Positions 14,235 to 17,173 of a stretch of DNA of 17,173 nucleotides are shown piece after piece; within the stretch, counting starts at the first letter, position 1, and every line of letters starts with the position of its first letter. This DNA comes from Methanomicrobiales archaeon (GTDB taxonomy: Archaea > Halobacteriota > Methanomicrobia > Methanomicrobiales > Methanoculleaceae). The stretch lies in contig JAAZID010000287.1 of assembly GCA_012510295.1 (NCBI GenBank), positions 1 through 17,173 of the forward strand, written 5' to 3'. The translations under genes were made by a program, and so were the position numbers. The notes below the pieces were generated by a model. It worked only from the letters and a program-made list of their open reading frames with translations. It did no database searches and was not told where the DNA came from.

Positions 14235-15373
14235 AGATTGTTCAGGTCACTCCCTACTACCCGCCACATACCGGCGGCATCGAGCGATACGTCTATAACC
14301 TGAGCGGGGCGCTTGCTGAGCGGGGCCACGAGGTCACTGTCCTGACCGCGAACATACCGAGAGGCAGTCCGGTCGAGACCGACAGCGGGGTCACGGTGAA
14401 GCGTAGCACCTGTCTGGCGCGCCCCTTCAATGACCCGTTCGCCCTCTCGTTCTTCAGGCTTGGCGGGGAGCTTGCGGGAGTCGACGTCCTGCACGCCCAC
14501 AACGCCTACAGTTGTGCTGCACTGGGAGCAGCTTTTGCCCGTCGAAGATGCGGCGTGCCGATGGTCTTGACACACCACGGACAACACCTCTTCGGCAACC
14601 CCTTCAAGGACTCTATCATAACAGTCTACCGCAACGCGGTCGAGCGCCGGATGGTGAACAGCATCGATCGGGTTGTTGTGCTCTCACCGTCGGATGCGGA
14701 ATATGTCTCGGCATTTGGTGTCGAGAAGGAGAGGATCACCGTCATCCCGAACGCGATCTGCCCGGAGGACTTTCTGCCGCAGATCGACGGAGATACATGC
14801 CGGTTCGAGGAGAGCTACCAGCTCAACGGGAAGAAGCGGGTACTCTTTGTCGGGCAGATCTCGAAGAGAAAAGGGGTCGATGTGCTCGTGCGGGCGGCAC
14901 GACTGATCGTGAACGGACGGACCGGGGACGTCCCGGTCTTTTTTATTGCCGGTGACGGGGATTACATCGATTCGGCGCGGGAACTTGCCCGCAGTTACGG
15001 CATTGAGGATTATGTCAGGCTCCCCGGGAAGGTGAGTTTCCGCGACCTCACCTCAGCGTACCGCACCTCGGATCTCTATGTCCTCCCCTCTCTCTCAGAA
15101 GGGATGCCCACGGCGATACTGGAGGCCATGTTCTTCGGCCTGCCGATCGTCACGACCGATCTCCCCTGTCTCCGGGACAACTTCGGCGACCATGCCATCC
15201 TGGTTCCTCCCCGTGATGAGCGTGCGCTGGCCTGTGCTGTTATGGGGCTCCTCGACGATCCCGAACGTTGCCGACGGCTCTCGGAGAGAGGGCAGGAGTT
15301 TGTGCGATCGAATTATACCTGGGATAAGGTCGTGCTCGCATATGAACGACTCTATGAGCAGATGACCTGCTGA
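14231..15373 (+). CDS. GT4-type glycosyltransferase
   Basis: A 380-residue GT-B fold glycosyltransferase of family GT4, predicted to extend a lipid-linked glycan in the cytoplasm. The start VTPYYPPHTGGIERYVYNL (residues 6-24) is the acceptor-domain loop; HAHNAY at 88-93 and PNAI at 173-176 are typical; the donor site has SKRKGVD near 211-217 and the E(x7)E motif at Glu290 and Glu298 followed by GLPIVTTDLP. It starts inside the stop codon of the beta-helix gene (ATGA), so the two are translated together. This suggests that it builds the glycan carried by, or acted on by, that exported protein. It shares the fold but only general similarity with the glycosyltransferase at 2322-3524. Donor and acceptor are unknown. 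Confidence 0.93.
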   Translation: MKIVQVTPYYPPHTGGIERYVYNLSGALAERGHEVTVLTANIPRGSPVETDSGVTVKRSTCLARPFNDPFALSFFRLGGELAGVDVLHAHNAYSCAALGAAFARRRCGVPMVLTHHGQHLFGNPFKDSIITVYRNAVERRMVNSIDRVVVLSPSDAEYVSAFGVEKERITVIPNAICPEDFLPQIDGDTCRFEESYQLNGKKRVLFVGQISKRKGVDVLVRAARLIVNGRTGDVPVFFIAGDGDYIDSARELARSYGIEDYVRLPGKVSFRDLTSAYRTSDLYVLPSLSEGMPTAILEAMFFGLPIVTTDLPCLRDNFGDHAILVPPRDERALACAVMGLLDDPERCRRLSERGQEFVRSNYTWDKVVLAYERLYEQMTC

Positions 15374-15384
15374 TCGCTCCTGCA

Positions 15385-15409
15385 TTCCCTTCTTTTCTTT
15401 CCCTCTTCT
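15385..15409 (+). terminator. Pyrimidine-rich archaeal-type terminator
   Basis: Starting about a dozen bases after the glycosyltransferase stop, the plus strand carries several short T-tracts (TTCCCTTCTTTTCTTT and on). U-rich tracts without a hairpin are the usual archaeal termination signal. It would end the beta-helix/glycosyltransferase message. Confidence 0.4.
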
Positions 15410-15594
15410 GTCTGCCTGTCCGCCTCCGCGAACACCGGTATGACGTATCGTGTCGCGGTTCCATAAGTATTATTTATTTAAATATCTTTTTCATGAATGC
15501 TTCCTATAATCAGTAATTTTAGCTTTTGTGTGATCTTTATGCAATTATTACTGAAATTTATCTAATAAACGATTAAATTAAAATCAAAATGTTC

Positions 15595-15600
15595 TTATAA
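15595..15600 (+). promoter_or_regulatory. TATA-like element for the second beta-helix gene
   Basis: TTATAA within GTTCTTATAATG, in the AT-rich spacer. Transcription would begin near 15622, giving a leader of about 45 bases that contains a strong AAGGAGGT at 15655-15662 before the TTG start at 15669. TTATAC just downstream is a weaker alternative, and so many AT words here make the choice uncertain. Confidence 0.4.
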
Positions 15601-15654
15601 TGTTATACTTCAATAATTCTGTCACTGGAGCACACATGCTTCAGCCTGCAACTC

Positions 15655-15662
15655 AAGGAGGT
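15655..15662 (+). promoter_or_regulatory. Strong ribosome-binding site deciding a TTG start
   Basis: AAGGAGGT lies six bases before TTG at 15669, an ideal distance. It falls inside the frame that would start at the ATG at 15636, which has no such site, so the TTG is preferred. Confidence 0.6.
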
Positions 15663-15668
15663 ATAGAC

Positions 15669-17173
15669 TTGAGCCATTTCGGCAGTAGATTTCAGCGAAA
15701 AACCAGCAAGAACCCGACCATCTACCAGAAGATGCTGACGCTCCTTCTGGGGTGCGTTGCGATAGGGTGCATCGTGCAGGCCGGCAGCGCTCTTGTCGTT
15801 GCGGCAGGTGACAGTTCCCCCCAGTCGAAGGCACAGGCGGACTACATCTGCGACGGCTCCGCCGATCAGGTTGAGATCCAGAATGCGCTCAACGCCCTTG
15901 GCAGCGCCGGCGGCACAGTTACCCTGACCGAGGGTACCTTTCACCTCAGCGGAAACCTGAACATCCCGAGCAATGTGGTATTCGAGGGCAAAGGGCCCGA
16001 TGCTACATGGCTCAAGTGGTCCTCCGGCCTTATCCAGTGTCAGGGGAAAGAGAATTTCGTGCTCCGTAACTTCAAGACGACCGGAACCGGGGCGATCTTC
16101 ATCCAGAACTGCAACCGCGTGAAGGTCCATAACGTCACGGTGACCGTCGATAACTCCCGGTGGGGCGGGGCGTTCACGCTCTGGGTCTCAAATGGCGTCA
16201 TGGAGGATATCGAGTTCGTCAACTGCAGGGCCATCGACTGCGGCAGGCATGGATGGCAGAGCGACGGGGACGGTGCCGTAAAGACGATCCGAAACATCCG
16301 CTACATCGACTGTGAGGCGATAAACTGCGGCCGGGACAGCCGTTTCTCCCCGCACGGTCAGTGGACATGCGGATTCCAGCTCGCAGAAAACGCGAACATT
16401 GAGGATTGCGAGGTCATCCGCTGTTACGCGGAGGGCAACTGGGAAGCGGGTTTCATCGTCGAAGCTGCGCCGAGCAAGAAGGGTATCGTCCTCCGGGACT
16501 GTGTCTCGAAAAACAACGGTGTGAAGCCCGATAACTACTACAACGCACCGGATGAGAACATGTACGGATGTCTCTTCGGTGCCGGATTCTGGCTCCACGG
16601 CGATATGACCCTCATCAACTGCACTGCGGAGAACAACAGGAAAGCCGGTTATGCAGTCTGGTATCCGTCGTCCTACACCAAACTCTATGACTGTAAAGAT
16701 ACGGGATCCGAGATCGGGTACAAACTCGACTACACAGACAACGTCTACCTGGAGAATTGTACCTCATCTAATGCCGGGAGATACGGCATCTACGCCGCAA
16801 ACGCCGGGAAGATAACCACGAAAGGTCTGACCCTCATCAACTCGAAGGGTGACGGCTCGAAGAACAACGTCTTTGGCATATCCGGCTACCCGGTCAAAGA
16901 TAGTTCGTTTGAGATCGATACCTATGGCGGTGGGGGCACCGTAGTCTCGTGCCCGGGCGGCCAGAATGTCCAGTTCTCAGGGATCGTTAGATCAAACGCG
17001 GGCCAGCCGGTCGCTGTCTCGGGTTCGGTTGATACGTCGCGGCTGAGCGTTGTGCCGTACTCCGGTGGAGAGCCTTCGCCAGGGGTGCCCACCCCGATCC
17101 CGACGCTTTCCGGGAAACCGGACCTCGTGGTGACCGATATCTCGTGGGCGCCGGCAAACCCGGTCGCCGGTGA
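15669..17173 (+). CDS. Secreted right-handed beta-helix protein with CARDB domain (3' end missing)
   Basis: The frame is open to the end of the window, with 501 residues visible. After a basic N-terminus, a hydrophobic segment around residues 22-45 (MLTLLLGCVAIGC...) looks like a signal peptide. The beta-helix follows and is a close paralogue of the protein at 12768-14234: EIQNALNALGSAGGTVTL, then Cys-bearing coils VNCRAIDCG, IDCEAINCG, RDCVSKNNG, INCTAENNR, YDCKDTGS and ENCTSSNAG. A Pro-rich linker (PSPGVPTPIPT) leads from about 17113 into KPDLVVTDISW, the start of a CARDB adhesion-type domain, which the first paralogue lacks. Sequons NVT and NCT are present. The TTG start is chosen for its strong ribosome-binding site; ATG at 15636 and ATG at 15732 are alternatives. 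It is probably a cell-surface or S-layer-associated protein; no catalytic function can be assigned. Confidence 0.87.
   Translation, partial: MSHFGSRFQRKTSKNPTIYQKMLTLLLGCVAIGCIVQAGSALVVAAGDSSPQSKAQADYICDGSADQVEIQNALNALGSAGGTVTLTEGTFHLSGNLNIPSNVVFEGKGPDATWLKWSSGLIQCQGKENFVLRNFKTTGTGAIFIQNCNRVKVHNVTVTVDNSRWGGAFTLWVSNGVMEDIEFVNCRAIDCGRHGWQSDGDGAVKTIRNIRYIDCEAINCGRDSRFSPHGQWTCGFQLAENANIEDCEVIRCYAEGNWEAGFIVEAAPSKKGIVLRDCVSKNNGVKPDNYYNAPDENMYGCLFGAGFWLHGDMTLINCTAENNRKAGYAVWYPSSYTKLYDCKDTGSEIGYKLDYTDNVYLENCTSSNAGRYGIYAANAGKITTKGLTLINSKGDGSKNNVFGISGYPVKDSSFEIDTYGGGGTVVSCPGGQNVQFSGIVRSNAGQPVAVSGSVDTSRLSVVPYSGGEPSPGVPTPIPTLSGKPDLVVTDISWAPANPVAG
16152..16191 (+). repeat. Second copy of the 40-base identical block
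   Basis: Direct repeat of 13254-13293, about 2.9 kb downstream and in the same orientation and reading frame. Recombination between the copies would delete the glycosyltransferase and fuse the two beta-helix genes in frame. Confidence 0.8.

Larger units (their letters stand above)
15374..15668. other. AT-rich spacer, no gene
   Basis: From about 15462 to 15620 the sequence turns strongly AT-rich, in contrast to the GC-rich genes on both sides. It contains the palindrome TATTTAAATA at 15475-15484, A- and T-rich words with no long open frame, and a TATA-like element at 15595-15600. The first 80 bases are still GC-rich and pyrimidine-rich. Nothing in it looks like an RNA gene or a mobile element end. 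Confidence 0.6.

Noticed and set aside
15475..15484. TATTTAAATA palindrome as an attachment or replication site
   Set aside because: Short AT palindromes are expected in such an AT-rich stretch, and no integrase, replication gene or repeat cluster accompanies it.

Overview
This window looks like a chromosomal segment of a GC-rich methanogenic archaeon, most likely of the order Methanomicrobiales and perhaps Methanoculleus-like. That placement is an inference. It rests on archaeal TATA boxes sitting about 25 bases ahead of plausible transcription starts, purine-rich ribosome-binding sites, GTG and TTG starts, a protein resembling methanogenesis marker 11, and surface proteins of the beta-helix plus CARDB kind common in that order. 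No RNA gene, CRISPR array, insertion sequence or integrase was seen.

Region 1 (1-2303) is housekeeping. It holds the 3' part of homoserine dehydrogenase, overlapped by 17 bases by a gene for a winged-helix protein fused to a TiaS/marker-11-like domain. An apparently frameshifted small gene lies on the opposite strand and runs into the 3' end of the second gene.

Region 2 (2322-9668) is a surface-glycan locus. A GT4 glycosyltransferase on the minus strand is divergent, across about 400 bases, from a tight plus-strand run: ATP-grasp ligase, NodB-type polysaccharide deacetylase, LegB-type NAD-dependent 4,6-dehydratase, sugar-phosphate nucleotidyltransferase, DegT-type sugar aminotransferase and PHP-domain phosphoesterase. 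Most junctions are overlaps or gaps of 10 bases or less; the one larger gap is about 60 bases. The simplest reading is an operon that makes a nucleotide-activated 4-amino-6-deoxy sugar, modifies it and trims N-acetyl groups. The ATP-grasp enzyme is the best candidate for attaching an amino acid or similar acyl group.

Region 3 (9686-12669) holds a minus-strand Wzx-like flippase facing the end of that operon. Divergent from it is a radical SAM protein with the architecture of a methylthiotransferase but no room for the usual TRAM domain. Their shared promoter region carries an 8-base word three times and a near-perfect 16-base palindrome.

Region 4 (12768-17173) holds a membrane-anchored right-handed beta-helix protein translationally coupled to a second GT4 glycosyltransferase. 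A strikingly AT-rich spacer follows, then a secreted paralogue of the beta-helix protein that continues into a Pro-rich linker and a CARDB domain and runs off the window. Together regions 2-4 look like a cell-surface polysaccharide or S-layer glycan island with its own exported proteins. The most interesting unknowns are the LegB/aminotransferase/PHP/ATP-grasp combination and the TRAM-less radical SAM enzyme.
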